Shown here: piece after piece, positions 41,311 to 52,292 of the stretch | How positions within the stretch are numbered: the stretch's first letter is position 1 | Layout: every line of letters begins with the position of its first letter | Source: Sinomonas sp. R1AF57 | GTDB taxonomy: Bacteria; Actinomycetota; Actinomycetes; Actinomycetales; Micrococcaceae | DNA: 64,000 nt | Assembly (NCBI RefSeq): GCF_002224485.1 | Contig: NZ_CP022463.1 | Coordinates: forward strand, 512,422-576,421 | Direction: 5' to 3' | Made by a program: the position numbers and the translations under genes | The notes under the pieces: generated by a model | Seen by the model: the letters and a program-made list of their open reading frames with translations, nothing else | Told to the model about the DNA's origin: nothing | Database searches by the model: none

Positions 41311-41984
41311 CAAGGACCGTCCTCACTCAGGCGCCTCAGGTACGTGTCAACGTTATAGGGGCTCCCGGGCGGGGGCTGCGAAGGGTCCGCCGGCGGCTCG
41401 GGGCGTGGCGGGGAAGCGTCGGGTCGGGCAGCGGGCCCGTAGTGGCGGTCCTCGAAGCCCTGCCGCCGCTGACGGCGGAGGAACGCCAGCCAGCTCGAGC
41501 CCACGACGACCAGCACGAACGGGACCCCGGCGACCCGCCCGATGTCGAGGAAGGCCAGGCACACGAGCACCAGCACGAGCCAGCGGGCCCCGAACGCGGC
41601 GAGATTGACCGGCGGTGCACTGCGCCCTGCGCGCCACAGGGGCCGCGGGTCGGCGCCCACTGCGCGCAGGATGCGCTCTGCCTGCCCGATCGTGAGCCCG
41701 CGGAGGCTCGGCGTCTGGCCGGTCTGCTGCCAGACCGCTCGGCGCACGTAGGCGACCTGCAGGGGCAGCGCGGGAGGAGTGCCGTCCGGGGCCAGGAGCG
41801 CGCGCCAGACGGAGGTGGTCTGCTGGCTGACGACGCCGAGGCCTTCCCGCCGCGGTCGGGTCACGCGTGTTCGGGGGTCGGCCTGCCGCTCCTGGGGAAG
41901 CGGGGCGGGACGGCGGGCAGTAGCCGAGGTGCGGTACGACCGTCCGTGCCGCGCCCCCCGGACCCGGTAGTGGATGTGCCCCAC
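41310..41984 (-). CDS. Hypothetical membrane protein upstream of the PBP gene
   Basis: The 224-residue protein has a basic N-terminal region (GHIHYRVRGARHGRSYR), a helical middle (TIGQAERILRAVGADPRPLW) and two membrane segments (WLVLVLVCLAFLDIG; VPFVLVVVGSSWLAFL), then a Pro-rich tail. I recognise no family. The GTG at 41984 has AGAGGAGGT 4 nt upstream; an ATG at 42008 is the alternative. Its stop (TGA) overlaps the PBP start by one base, so the two are translationally coupled and may act together in wall synthesis. Confidence 0.7.
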   Translation of the reverse strand: MGHIHYRVRGARHGRSYRTSATARRPAPLPQERQADPRTRVTRPRREGLGVVSQQTTSVWRALLAPDGTPPALPLQVAYVRRAVWQQTGQTPSLRGLTIGQAERILRAVGADPRPLWRAGRSAPPVNLAAFGARWLVLVLVCLAFLDIGRVAGVPFVLVVVGSSWLAFLRRQRRQGFEDRHYGPAARPDASPPRPEPPADPSQPPPGSPYNVDTYLRRLSEDGP

Positions 41985-42063
41985 GGGACCTCCTCTGGCT
42001 TCCTCCATTGTAGGAGCGCCTACCCTTGTGAAAGGTAGGTTTCAGCGTCAGGAAGGTGTCCCC

Positions 42064-42528
42064 ATGTCCACGCTCAAGGAGCGGCTCCAAGCCGATGTCG
42101 TGGCCCACATGAAGTCGGGCAACAGGACCGCGCTGACGACGGTGCGCAACGTTCTCGGCGAGATCGAGACCCGGGAGAAGTCCGGGAAGGCTCCCGTGAC
42201 CCTCGATGATGCCCAGCTCACCTCGCTCCTGCAGAAGGAGGCCTCCAAGCGCCGCGAGACCGCCGAGATCTACTCGCAGGCAGGTGAGGCGGAGCGCGCC
42301 TCTGCGGAGATCGCCGAGGCCGAGGTCATCGAGGCGTACCTCCCGAAGCCTCTCACCCGCGACGAGGTCGAGGCGATCGTCGACGAGGTCGTCGCTGGCC
42401 TCAGGGCCGGGGGGACGGAACCCGGGATGCGCCAGATGGGCCAGGTCATGAAGCCCGTGACCGCGAAGGTCGCCGGACGCTTCGACGGCAAGGCGGTCAG
42501 CGAGATCGTCCGCTCCCGGCTCGCTTAG
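42064..42528 (+). CDS. GatB/YqeY domain protein
   Basis: The 154-residue protein is a stand-alone YqeY domain: TLKERLQADVVAHMKSGNRT, RNVLGEIETREKSG, a kinked helical middle (LLQKEASKRRETAEIYSQAG) and EAYLPKPLTRDEVEAIVDE, ending QVMKPVTAKVAGRFDGKAV. It resembles the tRNA-binding tail of GatB; its cellular role is not established. GGAAGG lies 8 nt before the ATG. Confidence 0.93.
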   Translation: MSTLKERLQADVVAHMKSGNRTALTTVRNVLGEIETREKSGKAPVTLDDAQLTSLLQKEASKRRETAEIYSQAGEAERASAEIAEAEVIEAYLPKPLTRDEVEAIVDEVVAGLRAGGTEPGMRQMGQVMKPVTAKVAGRFDGKAVSEIVRSRLA

Positions 42529-42571
42529 GCTTCCCTGCCGGCGTGCCTCCCTGCCTGCGCGCGGCGGGCAG

Positions 42572-42599
42572 ACGACGGCGCGCGGGGGCCCGCCGTCGT
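42572..42599. terminator. Terminator between convergent yqeY and yciO-like genes
   Basis: ACGACGGCG and CGCCGTCGT form a perfect 9-bp stem around a 10-nt G-rich loop, 43 nt after the YqeY stop. Confidence 0.65.
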
Positions 42600-42618
42600 G
42601 CTCCCCAGTAGCGCTGGG

Positions 42619-43239
42619 CTACTCGAACCGGCTCGGATCGCCGGCGCCGTAGCGGGCGATCTCGGCGACGCCGGAAGAGAAGTCGATGACGGTGGTCGGC
42701 TCGGAGCCGCACTCGCCGGCGTCGATCACCGCGTCCACCGCGTGGTCGAGGCGCTCTTTGATTTCCCACCCGTCGGTGAGCGGCTCCTCCTCATCGGGAA
42801 GGAGGAGGGTCGAGGAGAGGAGGGGCTCTCGGAGCTCGGCCAGGAGCGCTCGGACCACCGCGTGGTCCGGAATCCTCACGCCCACGGTCTTCTTCTTGGG
42901 GTGGAGCATGCGCTTGGGCACCTCGCGCGTGGCGGGGAGGATGAATGTGTAGGGGCCCGGTGTGACGGCCTTGATGGCACGGAAGACGTCGTTCGGCATG
43001 TCCACCAGCTGGCCCAGCTGGGCGAATTCGCGGCACACGAGCGTGAAGTGGTGTTTGTCGTCGAGGTGCCGGATCTGCCGGATGCGGTCGAGCGCCTCGC
43101 GGTTGCCCATCACCGCACCGAGGGCGTAGCACGAGTCTGTCGGATAGGCGATGAGGCCACCGTCCCGGAGGATCTGCACCGCCTGGCCGATGGCGCGGGG
43201 CTGCGGGTCGACCGGGTGGACGTCGAAGAATCTGGCCAT
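42619..43239 (-). CDS. Sua5/YciO/YrdC-family protein (YciO-like)
   Basis: The 206-residue protein has the YrdC fold: IGQAVQILRDGGLIAYPTDSCYALG, RIRQIRHLDDKHHFTLVCRE, AVTPGPYTFILPATREVPKR, and RIPDHAVVRALL. Its length and the KKKTVGVRIPDH block fit YciO more than TsaC/Sua5, which make threonylcarbamoyl-adenylate for tRNA modification. Whether it takes part in t6A synthesis is unproven. The ATG at 43239 fits the YciO N-terminus (MARFFDVHP). Confidence 0.9.
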   Translation of the reverse strand: MARFFDVHPVDPQPRAIGQAVQILRDGGLIAYPTDSCYALGAVMGNREALDRIRQIRHLDDKHHFTLVCREFAQLGQLVDMPNDVFRAIKAVTPGPYTFILPATREVPKRMLHPKKKTVGVRIPDHAVVRALLAELREPLLSSTLLLPDEEEPLTDGWEIKERLDHAVDAVIDAGECGSEPTTVIDFSSGVAEIARYGAGDPSRFE

Positions 43240-43320
43240 GTGCGCCAGCCTACGCCGTGGGATCGCAACTCTCCGGGCCGCCGTACGAGAAATGTCGGAG
43301 CCGCTCTCTAGCCTGAAAAC

Positions 43321-43560
43321 ATGAGCACTGCAGCAGTCATCGCCTCGCCTGAGCGGACCCACCCCAAGGCCGCGTCTCCCCGTCCCCTGCACCTCGCCGA
43401 GGACGCGTGCCGCGACTGCGGCCACGCCCTCGCCCAGTTCGAGGAGCACCGGTGCGCGGACTGCGAGGATCTCAGCCTCCACATGGAGTGCCGCGACTGT
43501 GGGAGGATCCTCGCCGAGGCCGACCTCGGAGCTGGCGCCTGCGCCAGCTGCCTCGGGTGA
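43321..43560 (+). CDS. Small zinc-ribbon-like protein, perhaps from a leaderless mRNA
   Basis: The 79-residue protein has four CxxC-type pairs: CRDCGHAL, CADCED, CRDCGRIL and CASCLG, spaced as tandem zinc knuckles. The His/Cys in HRCADCEDLSLHMEC may add ligands. No family is recognised. No Shine-Dalgarno precedes the ATG; instead TAGCCT, a fair -10, ends 7 nt upstream, which suggests translation of a leaderless transcript, common in actinobacteria. Confidence 0.65.
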   Translation: MSTAAVIASPERTHPKAASPRPLHLAEDACRDCGHALAQFEEHRCADCEDLSLHMECRDCGRILAEADLGAGACASCLG

Positions 43561-43620
43561 GCTCCCGGCCTTGAACCTCTCGCACTACCGTCCCGTCCAC
43601 GGCGGGAGGGCTCCGCGCGC

Positions 43621-44484
43621 ATGATGGGAGCCCATCACGCGGCCTGTGGCGCAGCAGCCTGGGTCGCGGTGACCACCAGATTCACCATCGACATCTCTCC
43701 CGCGACCGTCCCGCTTGGGTTCGGGCACGTTGGGGTGGACATCGGCTGGCCGCTCTTCGAGTCCACGCCCGCCGGGGTCGTCGTCGGCGCGCTCGTGACC
43801 GCCGGCGCGGCGCTCCTTCCCGACGCCGACCACCGCAGCGCGACCATCGCCCAGTCCCTGCCGCCGGTCTCCAATGCGTTCTGCGCGGGGATCGGCACAG
43901 TGTCGGGCGGCCACCGGAACGGCACCCACTCGCTCGTGGGAATCGCCGCCTTCGTCACGCTTGCCTGGTTCGCGGGGCAGTGGACGGTCGAGACCGACCT
44001 CTGGGGGACCGTGTACGTCGGGGCAGGCCTGGCTTCGCTCCTGCTCGTCTCGTTCGCCGCCAAGGTCCTCGGCATCCTGCCCGACGGCGTCCAGAAGCTC
44101 CCGTGGCTCCTGGCCGTTCCGCTGGCCCTCTTCGTGGCCGCCTTCGCCCCGGACCAGGAGGACTGGTTCCCGCTCGCCGTCGCGCTCGGCACCGCGGTCC
44201 ACATCGCGGGGGACATGCTGACGACAGGCGGCTGCAACCTCGTCTGGCCGTTTCGCTTCCGCCGGCCCAAGATCCTGCACAAGGTCCCCATCATCCGGTG
44301 GATGTGGCGTCGCGGCGGGCACCTCTCGATCCCCGTCCTCGGCGACGCCGGGTCGTGGCGGGAGTGGCTCATGCTCGTCCCCGTCAGCGTCTACGCGATC
44401 GCTGGGGTCGGCACTGCCCTCTACGCGCTCGGGAAGGCGGGCATCCTCTGGGCTGCGGTGAACCTCGGGGTCCTCGCCCGATGA
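43621..44484 (+). CDS. Membrane-bound metal-dependent hydrolase (DUF457/YdjM-like)
   Basis: The 287-residue integral membrane protein has GAHHAACGAAAWVAV at the N-terminus, ALLPDADHRSATIA (metal-ligand Asp/His), GHRNGTHSLVGIAAF and AVHIAGDMLTTGGCNLVWPF, the conserved His/Asp pattern of the YdjM/DUF457 family. Members are membrane hydrolases of unclear role, linked in E. coli to the LexA regulon. Five or six helices are visible. The ATG at 43621 or 43624 is the start. Confidence 0.87.
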   Translation: MMGAHHAACGAAAWVAVTTRFTIDISPATVPLGFGHVGVDIGWPLFESTPAGVVVGALVTAGAALLPDADHRSATIAQSLPPVSNAFCAGIGTVSGGHRNGTHSLVGIAAFVTLAWFAGQWTVETDLWGTVYVGAGLASLLLVSFAAKVLGILPDGVQKLPWLLAVPLALFVAAFAPDQEDWFPLAVALGTAVHIAGDMLTTGGCNLVWPFRFRRPKILHKVPIIRWMWRRGGHLSIPVLGDAGSWREWLMLVPVSVYAIAGVGTALYALGKAGILWAAVNLGVLAR

Positions 44485-44508
44485 GGCACCGCGGCGGGGG
44501 AGGCCGGC

Positions 44509-47085
44509 ATGGGGAGTGTCGGTGCCATGGTGCACAGTAGGAGGGTGAGCACAGCGACTTCTCCCGCCTCCCGCCCTGCTGCCCTTCACGAGCCGTCCCT
44601 GCCGACGCCGGAGCAGACTGCCGAGGACATCGCCACGACGATCGCGGCCGAGCTCGGGGTCGAGCCGTGGCAGGTCCGGGCGGCGATCGGCCTGCTCGAC
44701 GGCGGTGCCACGGTGCCGTTCATCGCCCGGTACCGCAAGGAGGCCACGGGGACGCTGGACGATGCCCAGCTGCGGGCCCTCGAGGAGCGGCTGCGCTACC
44801 TCCGCGAACTCGAGGACAGGCGGCGCGCTATCCTCACGGCCGTCGCCGAGCAGGGTGCGCTCACCGAGGACCTGCAGGCGGCGCTCCTTGCCGCCTTGAC
44901 GAAGTCCGAGCTCGAGGACCTCTACCTCCCCTACAAGTCCAAGCGCCGCACCCGCGCGCAGATTGCCCGGGAGGCCGGGCTCGAGCCGCTTGCGGACGCA
45001 CTCCTTGCCGATCCCAGCCAGGACCTCGAGGCCCTCGCCGGGCTGTACGTGGACGGCGAACGCGGCGTCGCCTCAGCCCAGGATGCCCTTGCGGGTGCCC
45101 GGGCAATCCTCACCGAGCGCGCCGGCCAGGACGCCGAGCTCGTGGCCACGCTGCGCGAACGGCTCTTCTCCGGCGGCCGCCTGCGTTCGGCTGCGAAGGG
45201 CGGCGCCGCTGCCACGCACGACGCCGGCCCGCGTGGGACCTCGGAGTCGTCTGGGAACCACGCCGGCGCCGGGAAGTATGCGGACTTCGCGGACTACGTC
45301 CAGCCCGTCGGGACCGTGCCCGGCCATCGCGTCCTGGCACTCCTGCGCGGGGAGCGGGAGGGCGAGCTCTCGCTCGAGATCGCGGAGGCGGACCCCCGGG
45401 ACGAGTCGGCGCTCGCCGAAGCACGGTCGCGTTACGAGGGAGCGGTCGCCCGGGCCCTCGGCGTGCGGGGCGGGACGGACACCGCGGCGGGGAAGTGGCT
45501 GGCCCAGACCGTCAAGGTCGCGTGGCAGGGCCGTCTCCTCGCCAAGCTCGAGTCCGACCTGCGCTCGCGCCTCTTCGAATCCGCCGAGGACGAGGCTGTG
45601 AAGGTGTTCGCCGCCAACCTGCGTGACGTCCTGCTTGCGGCGCCAGCCGGCAACCGTCCGGTCCTCGGCCTCGATCCGGGCCTGCGCACCGGCGTCAAGG
45701 TCGCCGTCGTGGACGCGACGGGCAAAGTCGTTGACACGGCGACGGTGTACCCGCATGCGCCGGCGAAGAAGTGGGAGGAGTCGCTCGCGGTCCTCGAACG
45801 GCTCGCCCGGAAGCACGCCGTCGAGCTGGTCGCGGTCGGCAATGGCACGGCGAGCCGTGAGACGGACCGGCTCGCGGGGGACCTCCTCGGACGTCTCGGC
45901 ATGCCGCGAAGCGCGAAGGTCATCGTCTCCGAGGCGGGAGCCTCCGTGTACTCGGCCTCGGCGCTCGCCTCGGCCGAGCTCCCGGACCTCGACGTGTCCC
46001 TGCGGGGCGCGGTCTCGATCGCGCGCCGCCTCCAGGATCCGCTCGCCGAGCTGGTCAAGATCGACCCGAAGTCGATCGGTGTGGGGCAGTACCAGCACGA
46101 CGTCACCCAGTCCAAGCTCGAGCGTTCGCTCGACGCGGTCGTCGAGGACTGCGTCAACGCGGTCGGGGTCGACGTCAACACCGCGTCCCCGGCCCTCCTT
46201 GCCCGGGTCGCCGGTGTGGGCCCGATCCTGAGCAGGAACATCGTCGAGTACCGCGATGCCAACGGGGCCTTCGCATCGCGCTCGGAGCTCAAAAAGGTCC
46301 CCCGGCTCGGGGCGAAGGCTTTCGAGCAGTGCGCAGGGTTCCTGCGGATCACCGGCGGGAAGCAGCCGCTCGACGCTTCGGCCGTGCACCCCGAGGCCTA
46401 CGGCCTCGCGGAGAGGATCCTTGCGTCGGCCGGGGGGTCGAAGGAACGGGTCGCGACCCTCAGCGCCGCGGCATTCGTCGACGACCGCTTCGGGCTGCCC
46501 ACCGTCCAGGACGTCATGGCCGAGATCGTCCGCCCCGGCAGGGACCCGCGTCCGGAGTTCGTGACGGCTGCGCTGAAGGAGGGAGTGGAGACCATCAACG
46601 ACCTCACGCCGGGAATGGTCCTCGAAGGCACCGTGTCCAACGTCGCTGCGTTCGGTGCCTTCGTCGACATCGGCGTGCACCAGGACGGCCTCGTGCACGT
46701 CTCGGCCATGAGCAGCAGGTTCGTCGCCGATCCGCGGGAGGTGGTGCAATCGGGACAGGTCGTGAAGGTCAAGGTCCTCGAGGTCGACGTGCCGCGCAAG
46801 CGCATCTCGCTCACGCTGCGCCTCGACGACGAGCCCGGAGCCGGGAGGAACGCCGGGGCCGGCACACGCGGCGGGGAGGACCGGCGTCGTCAGCCTGGCG
46901 AGCAGCGCTCGGGCGGCCAGCAGCAGGGCGGACCGCGACAGGGCGGCAGCCAGCAGCGGACCGGCAGCGAGCCCGGCCGGGGGCAGCGGAGCGGTGCCCA
47001 GCAAGGCGGTGCGCCCCGGGGCAAGCGGCCCGAACCCGCGGACACCGCTCTGGCGGAGGCGCTGCGCCGGGCGGGGCTCGCCTGA
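44509..47085 (+). CDS. tex: Tex: RNA-binding transcriptional accessory protein
   Basis: The 858-residue protein has the full Tex architecture. The Tex N-terminal region starts AAELGVEPWQVRAAIGLLDGGATVPFIARYRKEATG; a YqgF-like domain has LGLDPGLRTGVKVAVVD and AVGNGTASRETDRL; helix-hairpin-helix motifs lie at VDVNTASPALLARVAGVGP and FASRSELKKVPRLG; and an S1 domain starts GMVLEGTVSNVAAFGAFVDIGVHQDGLVHVS. The last ~80 residues are an Arg/Gly/Gln-rich tail likely to bind nucleic acid. The ATG at 44509 follows GGGGGAGG at 5 nt; ATG 44527 or GTG 44545 are alternatives. Confidence 0.94.
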   Translation: MGSVGAMVHSRRVSTATSPASRPAALHEPSLPTPEQTAEDIATTIAAELGVEPWQVRAAIGLLDGGATVPFIARYRKEATGTLDDAQLRALEERLRYLRELEDRRRAILTAVAEQGALTEDLQAALLAALTKSELEDLYLPYKSKRRTRAQIAREAGLEPLADALLADPSQDLEALAGLYVDGERGVASAQDALAGARAILTERAGQDAELVATLRERLFSGGRLRSAAKGGAAATHDAGPRGTSESSGNHAGAGKYADFADYVQPVGTVPGHRVLALLRGEREGELSLEIAEADPRDESALAEARSRYEGAVARALGVRGGTDTAAGKWLAQTVKVAWQGRLLAKLESDLRSRLFESAEDEAVKVFAANLRDVLLAAPAGNRPVLGLDPGLRTGVKVAVVDATGKVVDTATVYPHAPAKKWEESLAVLERLARKHAVELVAVGNGTASRETDRLAGDLLGRLGMPRSAKVIVSEAGASVYSASALASAELPDLDVSLRGAVSIARRLQDPLAELVKIDPKSIGVGQYQHDVTQSKLERSLDAVVEDCVNAVGVDVNTASPALLARVAGVGPILSRNIVEYRDANGAFASRSELKKVPRLGAKAFEQCAGFLRITGGKQPLDASAVHPEAYGLAERILASAGGSKERVATLSAAAFVDDRFGLPTVQDVMAEIVRPGRDPRPEFVTAALKEGVETINDLTPGMVLEGTVSNVAAFGAFVDIGVHQDGLVHVSAMSSRFVADPREVVQSGQVVKVKVLEVDVPRKRISLTLRLDDEPGAGRNAGAGTRGGEDRRRQPGEQRSGGQQQGGPRQGGSQQRTGSEPGRGQRSGAQQGGAPRGKRPEPADTALAEALRRAGLA

Positions 47086-47210
47086 GCGCCGCGGCAGTGC
47101 ATGCCTGAGCGCCGCCCGCGAGCCGTGTGCCGGCACAGCCCGCGGGCCGGCCGCTCCGGCCCCGCTCACTCGGACGGCGCCGGGCGTGGTCTGCGTGTAC
47201 GGTGGCGCAG

Positions 47211-47864
47211 GTGACCTCCCCTGTGCTCCTGACCGGGTCGCGTGTGGTGCTGCGCGACTGGACCCCCGACGACATCGAGGCCTACCGGCGGTGGATTGTC
47301 CCCCCTGCCTCCGGAACGACCCCCAACGGGGTACACGAGTGGCAGCTCTTCGACGGACCGTTCTACTCGCGGTGGACCGCAGACGGCGCGAACCGCTGGT
47401 GCGACGGGCTCCTGCGGCGGGCGCACGACGCCGACTGGCCGGCCGTGCGCGAGAACCTCGCCGTGGTGGACGCGGCCTCGGGCGAGTTCGTGGGCCAGGC
47501 CTCGTGGTACTGGGAGGAGAAGCCGGGGGAGGAGTCCGCTGACGGCACCGCGCTGCTGCCGTGGCGGCGGCTGGGCCTCGTCGTGTTCGACCCGGCGCAC
47601 TGGTCGGGTGGGTACGGGACCGAGGCGCTGGCACTGTGGACCGACTACCTCTTCGCGGCCACTGACAGCGGCCGGCTCGACTTCGCGACCTGGAGCGGGA
47701 ACGTCGGCATGTGCCGGGTGGGCCAGAAGCTCGGCTTCACCGAGGAAGCCCGGTTCCGCAAGGCCCGGAAGGTCCGCGGCGAGCTCTACGACGCGGTCGT
47801 CTACGGGGTGCTGCGGGAAGAATGGGAAGCCCACCGCGGTGGCAGGGGCGGCCCGCGCCCCTGA
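47211..47864 (+). CDS. GNAT-family N-acetyltransferase (RimJ/RimL type)
   Basis: The 217-residue protein has the RimJ-like layout: LLTGSRVVLRDWTPDDIEAY at the start, VDAASGEFVGQASWYWEE, the acetyl-CoA-binding segment HWSGGYGTEALALWTDYLF and FATWSGNVGMCRVGQKLGFTEEARFRKAR. Members acetylate ribosomal proteins, amino groups of antibiotics or peptides. The target is not predictable. The start is GTG at 47211 (GTG 47202 possible); the longer upstream frame is not family-like. Confidence 0.87.
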   Translation: MTSPVLLTGSRVVLRDWTPDDIEAYRRWIVPPASGTTPNGVHEWQLFDGPFYSRWTADGANRWCDGLLRRAHDADWPAVRENLAVVDAASGEFVGQASWYWEEKPGEESADGTALLPWRRLGLVVFDPAHWSGGYGTEALALWTDYLFAATDSGRLDFATWSGNVGMCRVGQKLGFTEEARFRKARKVRGELYDAVVYGVLREEWEAHRGGRGGPRP

Positions 47865-47880
47865 GGCCGAGCGCAGACGC

Positions 47881-48600
47881 GTGGCAGAATGGCATGCGGT
47901 GCTACCTGAGACCGGACCCCACGACGAGGCTCCTTCAGGGCCCGGAGAGGGCCTGAGGGAGCGCCGCGAGCGTACCCGGATCCGTCCTCTCACGGCGCTT
48001 CTCGCGGCCCTGGCAGCGGGCGTGGCGGTCGCCGGTCTCGTGGTTGCCCCAGCCGCCGTCCTTGCCGTGGCGGCAGTGCTCCTGTGCCTCGCTCTCTTCT
48101 GGAAGTCTTCCGCGCGGAGGTCCGCCGGCTCCGGCTTCGTGCCGACCGCTGTCGTGTGGGGAGGCATCGTGGCCCTCGTCCTCGCGCTCGGCGCAGCCTC
48201 GGTGCAGGGAGTCGCCGGCGCCTGGTCCTCGGCCCTCAGCGGCCTGGCCGCCCCCGCGGGCCGTGCCCCGGCACCGGGTGCGACGACGACGCAGCCCGCC
48301 GCCCGGCCCTCGTCCACGTCCGCAGCCCCGACCAGCATCCCCGCCACGCCGGCCGCACCGGAAGCGGCGAACGCTGCGCCCAGCCAGATCCTCTCGGCGC
48401 CGCCCGCCCCGCAGCCCGTGTCCGCGGCTGCCGCGCCGCCGGCACCCGCGCAGACCGTGGCCCCGGCGCCGGCCCGCCCCGCGCCCAGCTACAAGAACTG
48501 CGGTGCCCTGCGGGCGGCGGGAATCGCGACGCTGACCGCGGGCGAGGCCGGGTACAGCCTCCAGCTCGACCGCAACGGCGACGGGATCGCCTGCAACTGA
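47881..48600 (+). CDS. Membrane protein with C-terminal excalibur calcium-binding domain
   Basis: The 239-residue protein has two hydrophobic regions (LTALLAALAAGVAVAGLVVAPAAVLAVAAVLLCLALFW and VVWGGIVALVLALGAASV), a long Ala/Pro-rich extracytoplasmic linker and a C-terminal excalibur domain: YKNCGALRAAG, then LDRNGDGIACN with a DxNxDG Ca-binding loop and a disulfide-forming Cys pair. Excalibur domains occur on exported nucleases and wall proteins; here no catalytic domain is present. The start is uncertain (GTG 47881 or 47899). Confidence 0.82.
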   Translation: MAEWHAVLPETGPHDEAPSGPGEGLRERRERTRIRPLTALLAALAAGVAVAGLVVAPAAVLAVAAVLLCLALFWKSSARRSAGSGFVPTAVVWGGIVALVLALGAASVQGVAGAWSSALSGLAAPAGRAPAPGATTTQPAARPSSTSAAPTSIPATPAAPEAANAAPSQILSAPPAPQPVSAAAAPPAPAQTVAPAPARPAPSYKNCGALRAAGIATLTAGEAGYSLQLDRNGDGIACN

Positions 48601-48714
48601 CCCGGGTGTCGAAGATCACAGCCGCCGCGTCGGCCGCCGCGTCATTCCGCCGCCGTCGGGCAGCGAAAATTAGGGGGTGGTCCTTCTAGGGGAGGGGCCG
48701 GAGCGAGTGGAGCG

Positions 48715-48903
48715 ATGTTCGATTTCAACCTTCAGACGGCCGTCTTCTTCGGCACCGTGGCGCTGGGCGCGCTGCTGTTCGGGCTCGGTGTCCTGGCATT
48801 CCTGGGCACGACCCTCATGGTGGGAGCATTCAAGGGAATCCATCAGACCGCCGAGGCGGCGCAGGAGCGGCTGCGGCGCGAGCGGTCGCCGATTACCGGC
48901 TGA
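48715..48903 (+). CDS. Small single-pass membrane protein
   Basis: The 62-residue protein has one long hydrophobic region (AVFFGTVALGALLFGLGVLAF, then TTLMVGAF) and a charged C-terminal amphipathic helix (HQTAEAAQERLRRERS). GTGGAG precedes the ATG at 48715. No family is recognised. A clear terminator follows 15 nt later, so it forms a short monocistronic unit. Confidence 0.65.
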   Translation: MFDFNLQTAVFFGTVALGALLFGLGVLAFLGTTLMVGAFKGIHQTAEAAQERLRRERSPITG

Positions 48904-48917
48904 GCTGCGCCAGGCGA

Positions 48918-48949
48918 GAAGGGCTCCGTCCATCAGGACGGGGCCCTTC
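48918..48949 (+). terminator. Intrinsic terminator
   Basis: GAAGGGCTCCGTCC pairs with GGACGGGGCCCTTC, one T-G pair apart from perfect, around an ATCA loop. It separates the small membrane protein gene from the glycine riboswitch. Confidence 0.75.
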
Positions 48950-49090
48950 GGCGTCACGGGAGGCGGCTCTCAGTTGGGCCCGGACGGGGAAGGCATTTGC
49001 CGATGTGACCCTTGGCATAGCAGAATTGGACGTACACCACGGCGCCGAACGCTCGGGGTGTGCGCACAATTGAAGACAGCCTCTGATCTG

Positions 49091-49272
49091 CGGCGGGAGA
49101 GTCCTGCGAGCAAGAGCAAGCAGGCGCCGTAGGAGCAACACCTCCCCAGGAATCTCTCAGGCACCTGTACCGCTGCGGCAAGGCAACTCTGGAAAGCGGC
49201 CCAATTGGGCTCACCGACGGTGCAAGCCGGAACCATCCGGCGGAATCTCTCAGGTCCCATACAGAGCGGGGA
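49091..49272 (+). promoter_or_regulatory. Tandem glycine riboswitch (gcvT motif)
   Basis: The conserved elements of both aptamers are present in order. Aptamer 1 has CGGCGGGAGAGTCCTG, CGCCGTAGGAGCAA, and CAGGAATCTCTCAGGCA. The linker leads to aptamer 2 with ACTCTGGAAAG, CACCGACGGTGCAA, and GAATCTCTCAGGTCCCATAC-AGAG. It lies directly upstream of gcvP. Glycine-bound tandem aptamers normally switch on glycine cleavage genes, so the operon below is expected to be induced by glycine. Confidence 0.93.
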
Positions 49273-49327
49273 GGAACCTGTTACATCGCCACACCCCACC
49301 GGGTGGGCCGAAATGATGGAGTTCCCC

Positions 49328-52201
<2,874 letters not shown>

Positions 52202-52211
52202 CCGACCACGC

Positions 52212-52275
52212 TGGTTGAGCGGAGTCGAAACCGGCTCCAGACCATGTTTCGACTCCGCTTCGCTTCGCTCAACCA
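52212..52275. repeat. REP-like inverted repeat between gcvP and gcvT
   Basis: TGGTTGAGCGGAGTCGAAAC (52212-52231) is mirrored by GTTTCGACTCCGCT-TCGCT-TCGCTCAACCA (52246-52275), with an internal extra CTTCG-type stretch in the right arm. Sequences of the TGGTTGAG...TCGAAAC type recur as intergenic palindromes in actinobacterial genomes. It ends 17 nt before gcvT and could tune processing or partial termination between gcvP and gcvT. Confidence 0.75.
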
Positions 52276-52292
52276 CCGCAAGGAGACTCTCC

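Noticed and set aside
39193-41358. A 721-codon plus-strand frame opposite the penicillin-binding protein gene.
   Set aside because: Translation is a repetitive Arg/Val/Gly/Asp mix without domains; the PBP frame has all active-site motifs.
45073-47634. An 853-codon minus-strand frame opposite tex.
   Set aside because: Arg/Pro/Ala-rich shadow sequence; tex carries all family motifs on the plus strand.
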